The notes: generated by a model from the sequence alone, not told the origin. A stretch of 64,000 nucleotides of DNA from Bog-159 sp963756605 (GCA_963756605.1 CAVWOT010000034.1:124001-188000), one strand, 5' to 3'; shown: positions 1 to 9,184, counted from the first letter of the stretch. Program-made: numbers and translations.

Positions 1-1060
1 TGTGCATCAGGCAGGCGGAGTAGGTCACGTTCGGCTCGGGAGTCAGAAGAAACTGGGTGGACCAAATCTCGTGCGAGTCTTTCAGTCGGGCCGCGAAATT
101 GAAATCCTTGATGGCGCCATCGAGCATCAGCATGGTCGCCTTCAGACCGTCACGGTACTCGATGAAGTAGGCGGCGGGTGATTTTACCAGCTTTGGCAAC
201 ACGTTCAAGGCAACCAGGTCTTGCGTCCGGCCGTCAATAACCGTCAGTCCCAAGGGAGTATCGCTGCGGGAGAGCGCCGCAGCAAGCAGATCTTTCGAAT
301 AGCGGCCCGCCTCTCCCGCCTTCCACACGGCATCGCCTTGGATTAATTGGACGGCCCGCACACCGGTTTCGCCGCCGCGGCGCCGTTCCACCATGCACTG
401 AAGGCCCTCCAGGGCATGAAAGTCCATCGCGTCGGAGCCCCCCTCACCCACCATGAGGGCGTCTTCGATCACGCAGTCGAGCGGAAGATCGATTGAGGGC
501 AAGCGCCACGTCACGGGAATCGCCGAACCGGCAAGCATAGGAAAATGCAACCGGCGCGAGGCGTCCACCATCGCTTTGGCTTTTTCGAAGCTGTAGGAAA
601 GGTGCTTATCGTTGTAGACAGGAACGGCGTTGCGGTCCTCTGCGAAGACCTTGACACACTGCTGGAAGAACTCGGCGCGCGGATAGAGGATCTGGCCCTT
701 GTCATTGCGCGGATAGTCGCCGTGCTCAGCGATGAGCAGCACCGCGTCTACTGCGAGGTGCTTGCCGCCACAGCGAAGGGCCTCGGGTATGGTGGGGTAT
801 ACTTGGAACCCGAATTCGCGCGCGCGGGCCGCACTCAAATCGCCTTCCGGCTTCTGGTCGACGTACAGCGACACCACCCGCATGTCAGGCTTGCGCCAGA
901 CGCCGCCGTACGGATAGCCGACAAGGAAACGATCGCCCATGTGCTGTGCGTGCGATAGAAACCGGTAGATGGTTGCGACGATCGCGATGCGCTTCGGCGG
1001 GGCGGCCGGAGGTGCCGCCAGGGCCGCGGTGGTTTGCAGAAAGGTGCGCCGGCTCAGCAT
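1..1060 (-). CDS. Tat-exported hypothetical protein, 3' end beyond the window
   Basis: Open from an ATG at 1060 to the left edge, so the C-terminus is missing (353 codons present). The N-terminus is a twin-arginine signal (SRRTFLQ followed by an Ala/Pro-rich stretch), so export by the Tat pathway is likely. The rest aligns by eye, nearly end to end, with the next gene upstream: shared blocks are SHAQH, SLYVDQ, AEHGxYPRN, the DKHLS region, PVTWR, and DFHxLExxQCMVERR. No known fold or catalytic motif was recognised. It starts 2 nt after the stop of its paralogue, so the two form an operon. Function unknown. Confidence 0.7.
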   Translation of the reverse strand, partial: MLSRRTFLQTTAALAAPPAAPPKRIAIVATIYRFLSHAQHMGDRFLVGYPYGGVWRKPDMRVVSLYVDQKPEGDLSAARAREFGFQVYPTIPEALRCGGKHLAVDAVLLIAEHGDYPRNDKGQILYPRAEFFQQCVKVFAEDRNAVPVYNDKHLSYSFEKAKAMVDASRRLHFPMLAGSAIPVTWRLPSIDLPLDCVIEDALMVGEGGSDAMDFHALEGLQCMVERRRGGETGVRAVQLIQGDAVWKAGEAGRYSKDLLAAALSRSDTPLGLTVIDGRTQDLVALNVLPKLVKSPAAYFIEYRDGLKATMLMLDGAIKDFNFAARLKDSHEIWSTQFLLTPEPNVTYSACLMH

Positions 1061-1062
1061 GG

Positions 1063-2262
1063 TCAGGTTCTCCAGAAGGTGGATTCCTTTGGGGGCTGAT
1101 AGTGGATTGCGAGGTGCGGCGTCTCAAATCGCTGCTGCCCGCGGTACAAGCTCTCGATGCCGGCCGCCGTCAGGCCTGTAGTTAGTAGCGTGCGTTCCAC
1201 AGGATACGGCGGGTGGCCGGTGAGAAACAGCTTTTCCATATGGTTAACCAGCGGGCTGAAGAAACTCGCGAGTGTGGTGCGGCCATCCGGCATGGGCAGG
1301 TACATCTGCGTGGACCATGGGTCGCGCGAGCCGTTCAAGTACGCTGCAAAGTTGAAGTCACGAACGAGGCCGCTCATCAGGAGTAGCGTGCACTTGAGGC
1401 CATCCGCATGTTCGTAGCGGTAAGCGACCGGGTCCGGCACGAGGCGACGCATGTCGTCATCGGTGGGCAGGACGTCGCTGAAGCTCTCGCGGGCGGGCGT
1501 GAGGGTGTGGCTCCGGGTCAGCGCCGCGTCCAATAGGGGCCCGGGCCAGACGCCTTCGCGCAGCGCATCCCAGAACTTGTCTCCGCGGTATGCCTGCATC
1601 CACTTGACACCGCTCTCACCGCCACTCCTCCGTTCAACCATGCATTGGATTGTCTCCAGACCGTGAAAGTCGTAACTGTCCACGCCGCCGTAGCAGACGC
1701 AAAGGGCTTCGCCGATGCGCGATCCCAGCGGCATCTCGACTGGCGGTATACGCCAGGTGACCGGCAGGCTCGAACCGGCCATGAGGGCGAATCGCAGTTC
1801 CCGGGACGTGTCGAACATCTGGCGGGCCCACTCCCAGTTCCACGACAGGTGCTTATCGCTGAACACGGGGACGGAACGGCCGGTCGCGCGGAAGACTTTC
1901 ACGATCTCCTGAAAGAATTCATAGCGCGGATATTGTGTCTGCCCCTTTTCGTTACGCGGGTAATTGCCGTGTTCGGCGACCAGCACCACACCATCCACTG
2001 CCAGCTTCGAACCGCCCAGTGTGAGCGTCTCCGCAATCGAGGGGTACATTTTCATCGTGGGGTGCCGCAGCGCGCGCTCGCGGCTGAGATCGTTCTGCCC
2101 GACTTGATCGACGTAAAGCGACACCAGGTCCATGGGAGGATAATGGTGAGCGCCGTTCCAGCCGTAGCCATCGAGGAAGCGATCCACGATGTGTTGCGCA
2201 TGCGAATACTTGAAATAGGTGGTTACGACGGCCGCAAGTTTGGGACGATAGGAGCTGCTCAT
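1063..2262 (-). CDS. hypothetical protein, cytoplasmic-type paralogue of the adjacent Tat protein
   Basis: About 399 residues from an ATG at 2262; an upstream in-frame ATG at 2280 would add six residues but runs into the divergent dipeptidase promoter region. It shares long collinear blocks with the downstream gene (AEHGNYPRN, DKHLS, PVTWR, DFHGLETIQCMVERR, KDFNFAAYL-like) but has no signal peptide. Tandem duplication is the obvious origin. The start is only about 28 nt from the start of the divergent dipeptidase, so their promoters must overlap. No enzyme signature was recognised. The pair may be an exported and a retained version of one binding or sugar-processing protein; that is inference. 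Confidence 0.7.
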   Translation of the reverse strand: MSSSYRPKLAAVVTTYFKYSHAQHIVDRFLDGYGWNGAHHYPPMDLVSLYVDQVGQNDLSRERALRHPTMKMYPSIAETLTLGGSKLAVDGVVLVAEHGNYPRNEKGQTQYPRYEFFQEIVKVFRATGRSVPVFSDKHLSWNWEWARQMFDTSRELRFALMAGSSLPVTWRIPPVEMPLGSRIGEALCVCYGGVDSYDFHGLETIQCMVERRSGGESGVKWMQAYRGDKFWDALREGVWPGPLLDAALTRSHTLTPARESFSDVLPTDDDMRRLVPDPVAYRYEHADGLKCTLLLMSGLVRDFNFAAYLNGSRDPWSTQMYLPMPDGRTTLASFFSPLVNHMEKLFLTGHPPYPVERTLLTTGLTAAGIESLYRGQQRFETPHLAIHYQPPKESTFWRT

Positions 2263-2290
2263 GAGACGAAGGCCAGGCACCCACGATTAT

Positions 2291-3496
2291 ATGCTGGCGA
2301 CATGTCTGTTAGCGGCGGCGCTCGGGTTGCATGGGCAGACGGCTGATCGCGCGCGCACGCTGCACGCCAGTTCCCTGGTGTTCGACGGCCACGTCCACGC
2401 GATCGACCGTGAATTCTATCACGGCGGCGATATCGGGAGTTTGAAGGCCGACGGCCAGTTCGATCTGCCGCGCGCGCAGGAGGGTGGGCTGGGCGCGCTC
2501 TTCTTCTCCATCTTCGTCACGGAGGACTACTATCCGGCGCGCCTGGAAACCAAACAGGCACTGCGCATGCTGGATTGCGCGATCGAGCAGATCGAAAGAA
2601 ACAACGCTTCGATCGCCATTGCGCGGACGGCCGCCGACGTGGAACGGATTCACAACAGCGGCCGGATCGCCGCGGTGCTGGATATCGAGGGCAGCTTCGA
2701 TCTGGATGGCGACCTGGGCGTTCTGCGCCAGATGGACCGGCTGGGGCTTCGGTCCGTGCAACTCTCGGCGCATAACTGGACCAGCAACTACGCGGATTCC
2801 TGCTGCTCACCCGCCCGGTGGCACGGGTTGAATGAACGGGGCATAGCCTTCGTGCACGAGATGAATCGGCTCGGCATGGTGATCAATGTGTCACACGCAT
2901 CCGATGAAGCCATCTCCCAGGCGATCGATGCGAGCAGTGACCCGGTGATTGCAACTCACCATGGACTTCGCGCCGTGAACGATATTCCAAGGAATATGCC
3001 GGATTGGCTATTGAAAAAACTGGCGGCCAAGGGAGGCGTGATGGGGTTCCAGCTTGGCAACGAATTTCACAACCGAAGAGCCTTCGAGTGGCGTACTGAG
3101 CACGCCGGCAAGCCATTTTGGGATACGGCAAGCATTGTGGCGCGCGGCACGCAAATGAGCATCGCGGAACTCGACCGGATAGTTGCGCCGCAGTTCCCAA
3201 TGGTCCCTGCTGGTATCCCCGATGAAATCCGCATGACCGTGGATGAGTGGGTCGGCGTGATCGACCGTGCCATCGGGCTTGTCGGCGAGGACCACGTGGC
3301 GCTGGGCAGCGATTTCGATGGCGGCCCGCCTCTACCCCGCGGGATGCGCGATGTTCGCGATCTCCCCATGATCACGGAAGCCATGGTGCGCCAAGGATAT
3401 TCCGATGAACGCATCCGGAAGTTCCTAGGAGGCAATCTGCTCCGGGTCTTCCGCCAGATCACGGAGAAACCGGGGCTGCACCAGAGTACTCGGTAA
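2291..3496 (+). CDS. secreted M19-family (renal-type) dipeptidase
   Basis: About 401 residues. The ATG at 2291 is chosen because it opens directly into a signal peptide (MLATCLLAAALGLHGQ); the longer ORF from 2261 would bury it. M19 zinc dipeptidase features are visible: a metal-binding DGHVH near residues 32-36, the bridging Glu in DIEGSFD (about 133), His in VSHASD (about 202), THHG (about 223) and a late GSDFDGG. The first motif is H-x-H, where the classical family has H-x-D. Expected role: hydrolysis of dipeptides in the periplasm or outside the cell. It is transcribed divergently from the hypothetical pair. Confidence 0.88.
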   Translation: MLATCLLAAALGLHGQTADRARTLHASSLVFDGHVHAIDREFYHGGDIGSLKADGQFDLPRAQEGGLGALFFSIFVTEDYYPARLETKQALRMLDCAIEQIERNNASIAIARTAADVERIHNSGRIAAVLDIEGSFDLDGDLGVLRQMDRLGLRSVQLSAHNWTSNYADSCCSPARWHGLNERGIAFVHEMNRLGMVINVSHASDEAISQAIDASSDPVIATHHGLRAVNDIPRNMPDWLLKKLAAKGGVMGFQLGNEFHNRRAFEWRTEHAGKPFWDTASIVARGTQMSIAELDRIVAPQFPMVPAGIPDEIRMTVDEWVGVIDRAIGLVGEDHVALGSDFDGGPPLPRGMRDVRDLPMITEAMVRQGYSDERIRKFLGGNLLRVFRQITEKPGLHQSTR

Positions 3497-3574
3497 GATG
3501 GGCACAATGGAGGCTTTCACCGCACCGATGAATACTCGCGGGCGTCTCATGATGTGTAGCACAGCGATATCCAA

Positions 3575-4462
3575 ATGACAGAAGCCCGACCCACCATCAA
3601 CGACGAGATCGAGCGATACCTCCGAACCGGCGAGAGCGATCCGATTTACGCGGCTTGGCCGGGCGGCTTCATGGAGCGCGCGAATCGTGCCCACGAGGAC
3701 CTTCGGGGCACACTCGTTCGCGCGGTCAGGCGACGGGCTGAGGGACGAGCGCATCCGCCGCTGCCCGAAGCTGACACCGTCTCGCTTCCGCGCGCAAAGG
3801 TCGAGCCAATGGTGCGTGGTTTATTTCCACGGGCCGAACAGGACGTGGTGCTGGCCACGATCGAGCAATCCGTGGTCTTCGTCACGAGCGCGAACATCGA
3901 ATCGCTCCTGCTCAAACGCGACTTCGACAGATCCGCGTGGACAATTGCGAACCTTTACCTCGCAAGGTTCGGCGCGGAGTTGCTCGGGAAGGACGCTCGT
4001 CACCTGGTCGGGTTGAGCGAAGAAACCACCTGCTTCGTCTCGCCGGAGTACTTTGAGGAAGACGATCCGTTCGCCGACTTTATCGTCCACGAGGCTGCGC
4101 ACATCTTTCACAACTGCAAGCGCGCCACCATCGGCCTCCGCGAGACGCGAACGAAGGAGTGGTTGCTCGACATCGACTACAGGAAGCGGGAAACCTTTGC
4201 GTATGCGTGCGAAGCCTATGCCCGTGTGCTCCAGCGCGGGAAGAGCCCTGCGGAACGACGAGCGATTACGGAGGAATACGCCCGCGCAGCACACATCTCC
4301 GAGGAACGCGCGGATGTCGCCGAGGTCGCCGGTATCGTCCGAGAGGCCGCTGCAGCCCGGAACGGCTGGAAGGCCATCCTCGCCCGATGCGCGCCGACAC
4401 GCCGTCCCGCGGTTAGCTCTGGCGTTAGACTGACGGGCGTCATTGGACAGGACGCATACTGA
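3575..4462 (+). CDS. HEXXH-motif protein, putative zincin-like metallopeptidase
   Basis: 295 residues from an ATG at 3575. The only recognisable signature is HEAAH at about residues 172-176, with a Glu about 30 residues later (KRETFAYACEAYAR) that could be the third zinc ligand, as in gluzincins. There is no signal peptide or membrane segment, so it is probably cytoplasmic. The C-terminal 30 residues are low in conserved features. It lies about 80 nt after the dipeptidase and about 335 nt before the ATPase/HEPN pair, in the same direction. Membership in that island is possible but is not shown by any overlap. No specific family was recognised. Confidence 0.6.
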   Translation: MTEARPTINDEIERYLRTGESDPIYAAWPGGFMERANRAHEDLRGTLVRAVRRRAEGRAHPPLPEADTVSLPRAKVEPMVRGLFPRAEQDVVLATIEQSVVFVTSANIESLLLKRDFDRSAWTIANLYLARFGAELLGKDARHLVGLSEETTCFVSPEYFEEDDPFADFIVHEAAHIFHNCKRATIGLRETRTKEWLLDIDYRKRETFAYACEAYARVLQRGKSPAERRAITEEYARAAHISEERADVAEVAGIVREAAAARNGWKAILARCAPTRRPAVSSGVRLTGVIGQDAY

Positions 4463-4517
4463 CCGACTTCACGGTCTTAATTCGATCACAGCGCCCTACA
4501 CGACTCGCCGACCCAAC

Positions 4518-4615
4518 ACGTAAGCGCGTCTATCATTACTGATCATTCGCCAGCGCTGCTTTCTCCGAGTGGGGGACGACCCACCCGGAGCATCTGTTAG
4601 CAGACGTAAGCGCGT
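4518..4615. repeat. 12-bp direct repeat flanking a stem-loop upstream of the defence-like pair
   Basis: ACGTAAGCGCGT occurs at 4518-4529 and again at 4604-4615. Between them, 4563-4590 forms a stem-loop (CTCCG.GTGGG against CCCAC.CGGAG with one internal mismatch and a six-base loop). No T-tract follows, so this is not a classical terminator. The arrangement could be a binding-site pair, a degenerate attachment site or chance. Confidence 0.35.
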
Positions 4616-4771
4616 TTCGTGGGGCAGATCCTAGGCTGAGTGGTGAGCGGCTCGCGGCGGCTGAACAGGCAGCTTGTTTTGTGTGTGAACCTGCTTGAAG
4701 CGATGATTTCTCCGGCTTCTGCGTGAAAATCGAGACGACGGCCCAATTGCACACCCAACGTGTATTCCGGG

Positions 4772-4797
4772 TACACTCTATCGAGAGGGATTCCGGC
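4772..4797 (+). promoter_or_regulatory. -10-like box and Shine-Dalgarno that set a TTG start for the ATPase gene
   Basis: TACACT at 4772-4777 is followed by GAGAGGGA at 4783-4790, seven nt before a TTG at 4798. The alternative GTG at 4723 has no ribosome binding site and would add 25 residues that do not look like the start of the domain. Confidence 0.4.
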
Positions 4798-7311
4798 TTG
4801 CCCGCGTCTTATAAACAGAAATTCTCGGACTCGTCTCATAAGGCGCACACGCGCTTCATCGCGACGAAGATCTATCAGGACATGGAGAAGCACCGTGCAA
4901 GCGTGGAGACGTCGCCCACGACGTCGCGGCGTTGGGTCTGGGAGTTGATTCAGAACGCCAAGGACGTGAATATCGATGGGAAAGTCCGCGTACGCATCGA
5001 CTCGGACCTGGAAGATCCTGAAGCGCACGTTACCTTCAGCCACAGTGGGGGCGCGTTCACTACAGAGAACATCCGCTTTCTGATCGAGCAAGTCTCCTCT
5101 AAAGAACGGACCAAGGACAGCACGGGACGCCCAACAGCAACCGGACGTTTTGGCACAGGATTTCTCACCACTCACCTTTTGTCCGAGACGGTCACAGTCA
5201 AAGGCGTCGTGCAAGAAGATGACCTGACGCCTCGCCAGTTCGAGCTTACTCTCGATCGCAGCGGCGATGAATCCGACATCATCGCTTCCGTCGAAGCCGC
5301 GAAACAATCGATGGACGACTTGGATGATCTCCCGCCGTACAAGAAATACGTCGATGGGGCATTCAATACGTCGTTCCGTTACGAGCTCGCCGATGATACC
5401 GGCAAGAAGGTCGCCCGAGCGGGACTGACCGACCTCGATCTCTGCCTACCCTACACGCTCGCGTTCGTCTCGGCGATTGAAAGCGTCGACTACTGGGGTC
5501 ATCTGGTGAGCCTGCAGGAGTCGGACGAGGGACGAGCCGACGGCGAAGTACAGATCCTTGCCGTGACCACCGTCGACGCCAAAGGAGAGACCGAAACCTC
5601 CTTCATCGCCGTGCTCAGGAACGGCCTCACCACCATAGCCATACCGATCGAACACACGGAAAACGGCCCGCGGATTCTTCCACTCCGTCCGGAGGTGCCG
5701 CGGCTGTTCTGTGATTTCCCGTTGCTCGGAACAGAGTCCTTTCCGTTTCCGGTGATCATCAACAATCCGAACTTCAATCCGACGGAGCCACGCGACGGGA
5801 TCTTCCTCACGAAAAACGAGCGCTCCGCCCAGAGCGACGAGAACCGCGCCATCGTCAAAGGAGCATACGCGCTCTACCTGATGCTGCTTGATTACGCGTC
5901 GACAAACGAATTCGAGCATCTCCATCTGCTCGCTTCCGCGAAAACAATGCCGGCTTTCGAGTGGGCCGATCAGAAATGGTACACGTCTGAGATCCTCAAG
6001 CCCATGCAGGCCACGCTGCTCCAAAAGAAGATCGTGCGGACGGCAGCGGACACAGTTGAAGCTATCCGTGCTTCTGACGGTACGAACAATATCTGGTTCC
6101 CCAGCAACCCCAATCCTGTCATCCGACGCCGCATTTGGCGCTGCTGCAGCACATGGGTTCCCCACTGGCTGCCGGCGAAGCCGGATGTGGATGCCTGGTA
6201 CAACATCATCTGGCCCGAGTGTAAACGGCTGACGCTGGACGAGGTCGCGAGGCTCATCGAGGAGGATGACACCATCGAGAAGCTCGATAGCGAACTCGCG
6301 CAGGGTAAGGATGTCCACGAGTGGCTCAATGAGTTCTATGCAACGCTGAAGCTCAGTGATCAGGAATTCCTCGCTGTCGTCGCGAAACGACGCATCTTTC
6401 CGAACCAGAACGGCACATTCAAGAAGAAAGCCGACCTGTCCAGCGACGCTGGTGACATCGACCCCGCGCTGCTGCACATCCTCAAACTCCTCGGGACCGA
6501 TCTGCGCGAACATCTCCTCGACCCGGCCATCGACACCGTCTTTGATGACCTCGCACAGAAGGATGGGAGCTTCGTCGTCAGTCAAATCACGGCAGCGGTT
6601 AGCAAGATCATCAACGACCAAAATGCCATGGACCAGCGTCGTCCCGCACTTTCCGCGCTCCTGGTCTGGTTTCACCAGCACAAGGCGAAAGCCGAAAAGC
6701 TATTCGCGGTGCTCTACCAGCAGAAGCACCGGCTCATCGACGACGAGGAGATGATCGAGAACGCAAAACACGCTGACGAGCTCAAGCAGCTCTTCAGCCG
6801 CTTCAACGTCAAGAACGCTGACGACCTCGCCGCCGTAATCGAGAAAAGTGCCTCTGCCGCCCAGCTCTTGCCCGTCACCCAGCAAATCATCGCGAGCATG
6901 GGAATCACGTCCGTCGAGGAATGGGAGAAAGCGCTCGAAGACAAGGACCTGGCCGCACTCTTCGACCATCAGTCCATGCCGACGACAGACATGTTCCTGA
7001 TAGCGCAATCGTTGATCAAGAAGGCCAAAGCCCGCGTCAAAGCTCACCTCTCCAAGCTCAAAGGCTACGACCTCACCGACATCGACGATACTGCGCCATC
7101 AATCTTTGCAGGAGTCAAACACGACGGCAGGGAGATACAAATTGTCGTCAGGCCAGCGTACGATGGCACTGTAATCATCTATTACGATTCGGAAAAAGAC
7201 GTGCTCGACTTCGTGGAACACGAGCTCTGGGTCGACACGGCAACGGGTGTCCGGCGTATCACTTTCGGGCACATCTTGAAGACGACCGAGATTCGGCGGT
7301 TCCCGATATAA
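4798..7311 (+). CDS. sacsin-like GHKL (Hsp90-type) ATPase protein, first gene of a predicted defence pair
   Basis: About 837 residues from TTG 4798 (862 if the GTG at 4723 is used). The N-terminal 200 residues carry a Bergerat-fold ATP site: N-box WELIQNAKD (about 49-56), a G1-like FSHSGGAF (about 80-87) where Hsp90 has DxGxG, and a glycine lid GRFGTGF (about 116-122). The SPTTSRRWVWELIQNAKD context is typical of bacterial proteins annotated as sacsin N-terminal ATPase-like. The middle 500 residues are helical and unassigned; the C-terminal 70 form a compact tail ending RRFPI. Its stop is 3 nt before the AlbA_2-HEPN gene, implying co-translation. Inferred role: ATP-dependent sensor or regulator of the HEPN nuclease. 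Confidence 0.82.
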   Translation: MPASYKQKFSDSSHKAHTRFIATKIYQDMEKHRASVETSPTTSRRWVWELIQNAKDVNIDGKVRVRIDSDLEDPEAHVTFSHSGGAFTTENIRFLIEQVSSKERTKDSTGRPTATGRFGTGFLTTHLLSETVTVKGVVQEDDLTPRQFELTLDRSGDESDIIASVEAAKQSMDDLDDLPPYKKYVDGAFNTSFRYELADDTGKKVARAGLTDLDLCLPYTLAFVSAIESVDYWGHLVSLQESDEGRADGEVQILAVTTVDAKGETETSFIAVLRNGLTTIAIPIEHTENGPRILPLRPEVPRLFCDFPLLGTESFPFPVIINNPNFNPTEPRDGIFLTKNERSAQSDENRAIVKGAYALYLMLLDYASTNEFEHLHLLASAKTMPAFEWADQKWYTSEILKPMQATLLQKKIVRTAADTVEAIRASDGTNNIWFPSNPNPVIRRRIWRCCSTWVPHWLPAKPDVDAWYNIIWPECKRLTLDEVARLIEEDDTIEKLDSELAQGKDVHEWLNEFYATLKLSDQEFLAVVAKRRIFPNQNGTFKKKADLSSDAGDIDPALLHILKLLGTDLREHLLDPAIDTVFDDLAQKDGSFVVSQITAAVSKIINDQNAMDQRRPALSALLVWFHQHKAKAEKLFAVLYQQKHRLIDDEEMIENAKHADELKQLFSRFNVKNADDLAAVIEKSASAAQLLPVTQQIIASMGITSVEEWEKALEDKDLAALFDHQSMPTTDMFLIAQSLIKKAKARVKAHLSKLKGYDLTDIDDTAPSIFAGVKHDGREIQIVVRPAYDGTVIIYYDSEKDVLDFVEHELWVDTATGVRRITFGHILKTTEIRRFPI

Positions 7312-7314
7312 GCC

Positions 7315-8385
7315 ATGGCCATCGCGCAAGAAACCCTAGCCCGCATCGGCCAGCCCGAATCCGAGTTCCTCGAATACAAGGCGGTGCTGCCGCCCGCCGC
7401 GACCATCGCGCAACTCATCTGCGCGTTCGCGAATACCAAGGGCGGAGCCATCGTCCTCGGCGTGGCCGACCAAGGGAACGGGATCTCGATCAACGGTCTG
7501 AGCGATGAGTTCCGCGCCATGCCGATCACGCGCAAGGCGATCGACCTCCTCTCACCAACACCAGTGGTGAGCTACGACTACGTCGACCACGGCGGCAAGC
7601 GGCTCTTCGTCATCGAAGTCCCGCAGTCGGGGAAGGAGGTGTCGTTCGGAGGCAAGGCCTTCATCCGGACCGGCGGCAACACGACGCCCAAGCAAGGGGC
7701 ATCCGTCAAACCGCTCGCCGAGCCCGGAATTGAGAAGCTGAGGAAAGCGCTCGCGGAGGATCGCACGGCGTGCACCGAAGCACGAGCGAAGCTGCTCGAC
7801 CACTACGAGAGCGTACTCCGCATCCTCGACGATCTCAGCCACCTCCTCTATCCGAAGGGTGCGGGTGTCCCAACCGACAATGCGGAAGGCAAGATGCTCA
7901 TGCGCATCCTCTTCGCCTCCTGCGCGGACGCGTTCGAGACGTTCATGTCCGACCTCTTGTACCAGATCTATCTCGCGAAGCCCGAGGCCCTCAAATCCGA
8001 CGCGCCGGTAACTGTTAAGGAAGTCCTCGACGCTTCCACTATGGAAGAGTTCATAAGTTGGTACGCCAAGGAAAAGCTCAAGAAGCTCCAACGCGGGAGC
8101 GTCAAAGGCTTTATCGCAGAAAACCAAGCGATCAAGGCACTCAACGTGTTCGACAAAGCGCGGATCGACGATATCGAAAAGATCCTGCAGATCCGACACC
8201 TCTACACGCACCAGACCGGCATTGTGGACGAAAGGTTCCGCAGATTATTTCCGCTCACCAAGCTCAATGACGAATACCGCATGACACTCGACGAGTTCCT
8301 GAAGCGCTTCGAGTACCTTGCCGAAGCCGTCGAGGCCGTCGATGATGCGGCCCGCAAGGTGTTCAAGCTCGCGATATTCTCGTAG
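7315..8385 (+). CDS. AlbA_2 (Schlafen-type) and HEPN ribonuclease fusion, second gene of a predicted defence pair
   Basis: 356 residues. Residues 1-125 match the AlbA_2/Schlafen DNA-binding domain (SEFLEYK near 16-22, FANTKGGAIVLGV near 38-50, a GGKAFIRTGG strand near 112-121). A helical linker (about 135-185) leads into a C-terminal helical domain of about 170 residues with R294-H-L-Y-T-H299, the R-x4-H motif of catalytic HEPN RNases, in a context like the RiboL-PSP-HEPN group. Start ATG 7315, 3 nt after the ATPase stop. Inferred role: RNA-cleaving effector held or triggered by the ATPase. No toxin-antitoxin partner other than the ATPase is adjacent. Confidence 0.8.
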   Translation: MAIAQETLARIGQPESEFLEYKAVLPPAATIAQLICAFANTKGGAIVLGVADQGNGISINGLSDEFRAMPITRKAIDLLSPTPVVSYDYVDHGGKRLFVIEVPQSGKEVSFGGKAFIRTGGNTTPKQGASVKPLAEPGIEKLRKALAEDRTACTEARAKLLDHYESVLRILDDLSHLLYPKGAGVPTDNAEGKMLMRILFASCADAFETFMSDLLYQIYLAKPEALKSDAPVTVKEVLDASTMEEFISWYAKEKLKKLQRGSVKGFIAENQAIKALNVFDKARIDDIEKILQIRHLYTHQTGIVDERFRRLFPLTKLNDEYRMTLDEFLKRFEYLAEAVEAVDDAARKVFKLAIFS

Positions 8386-8933
8386 GACCGCCGGCCCTGT
8401 TTGCCGAACGGTCGCGAACATCTGGTCGGTTCCTCATCCTTGAGGCTGGTACTGTTCTTGTGAGTTCCGTCCGGATCACGCGCCACTCGGAGAATGCTCG
8501 GCTGCTGTAAGGCAGAGGACCGGTTTCAGCGAGTGGCAGGATTCCTCTCGTAACACGCCGGTCACGGAGATGTCCTCGGCGACCAGCGACGATGGCCCAA
8601 AGGTGCGTCTGGAAAGCAGAGACTACCGAACCCAGGCCGGAGCGGGTCGTGGCTTAGAATTCGTAGTTCGAGCCGGTGCGGGAGCCCGATCGGCGCACTT
8701 GCTGGCAGCAGCAGGGATTCTTTTGCGCGTGGTGTGAGACTGCTGCATGCGCCGCGCTCCGTGATCCAGAACATTGTGCCTGGCGTCTGTACCGTCAGGG
8801 ATTGCGAGCCTCCGGGTCTGGCCTTGGTAGAAGGCCCGGCGGAGAGCCGCCGGTGGCGCGAGCGGATGGAACGGCACCACTATCTCGGATGTCGCGTGCC
8901 GTTCGGCGCACGCAAATTCAGGTCTGGGGTGGG
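8386..8933. other. non-coding or decayed stretch after the defence-like pair
   Basis: About 550 bases with no ORF of recognisable ancestry. Short open frames exist on both strands but their translations are Arg/Ser/Gly-rich shadows. The right end merges into the TetR remnant, so the stretch probably includes the lost N-terminal part of that gene or unrelated inserted DNA. Confidence 0.5.
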
Positions 8934-9146
8934 TTGACACAGGAGTCGAAGCAGGCCGCTTCGGCGCCGTTCAGCGAAATTCAGAGGATAGCGGAGGATG
9001 CGGTGACACAAAAGATATATAGGGATATACCGCAAGCTTTTATCGGGGCGGCGCTGGCCGCGCTCGCAGAGATGACGATGGAGTTCATGGTGCGGGAGCC
9101 GGAACGGGCAGAGATGTACCGGACCGCCGGTTTTGAAATGCTGTAG
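8934..9146 (+). pseudogene. C-terminal remnant of a TetR-family regulator
   Basis: About 70 codons read FSEIQRIAEDAVTQKIYRDI and then REPERAEMYRTAGFEML, a typical TetR ligand-domain C-terminus, then stop about ten residues short of the usual end. No helix-turn-helix is encoded upstream in any frame, so only the tail survives. It sits directly before the aldo/keto reductase and was probably its regulator. A 10-bp palindrome at 9185-9194 in the following gap fits a surviving operator. Confidence 0.6.
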
Positions 9147-9184
9147 GCGGGGATTACGCGCCGATAGTTTTTGAATCTTGCATT

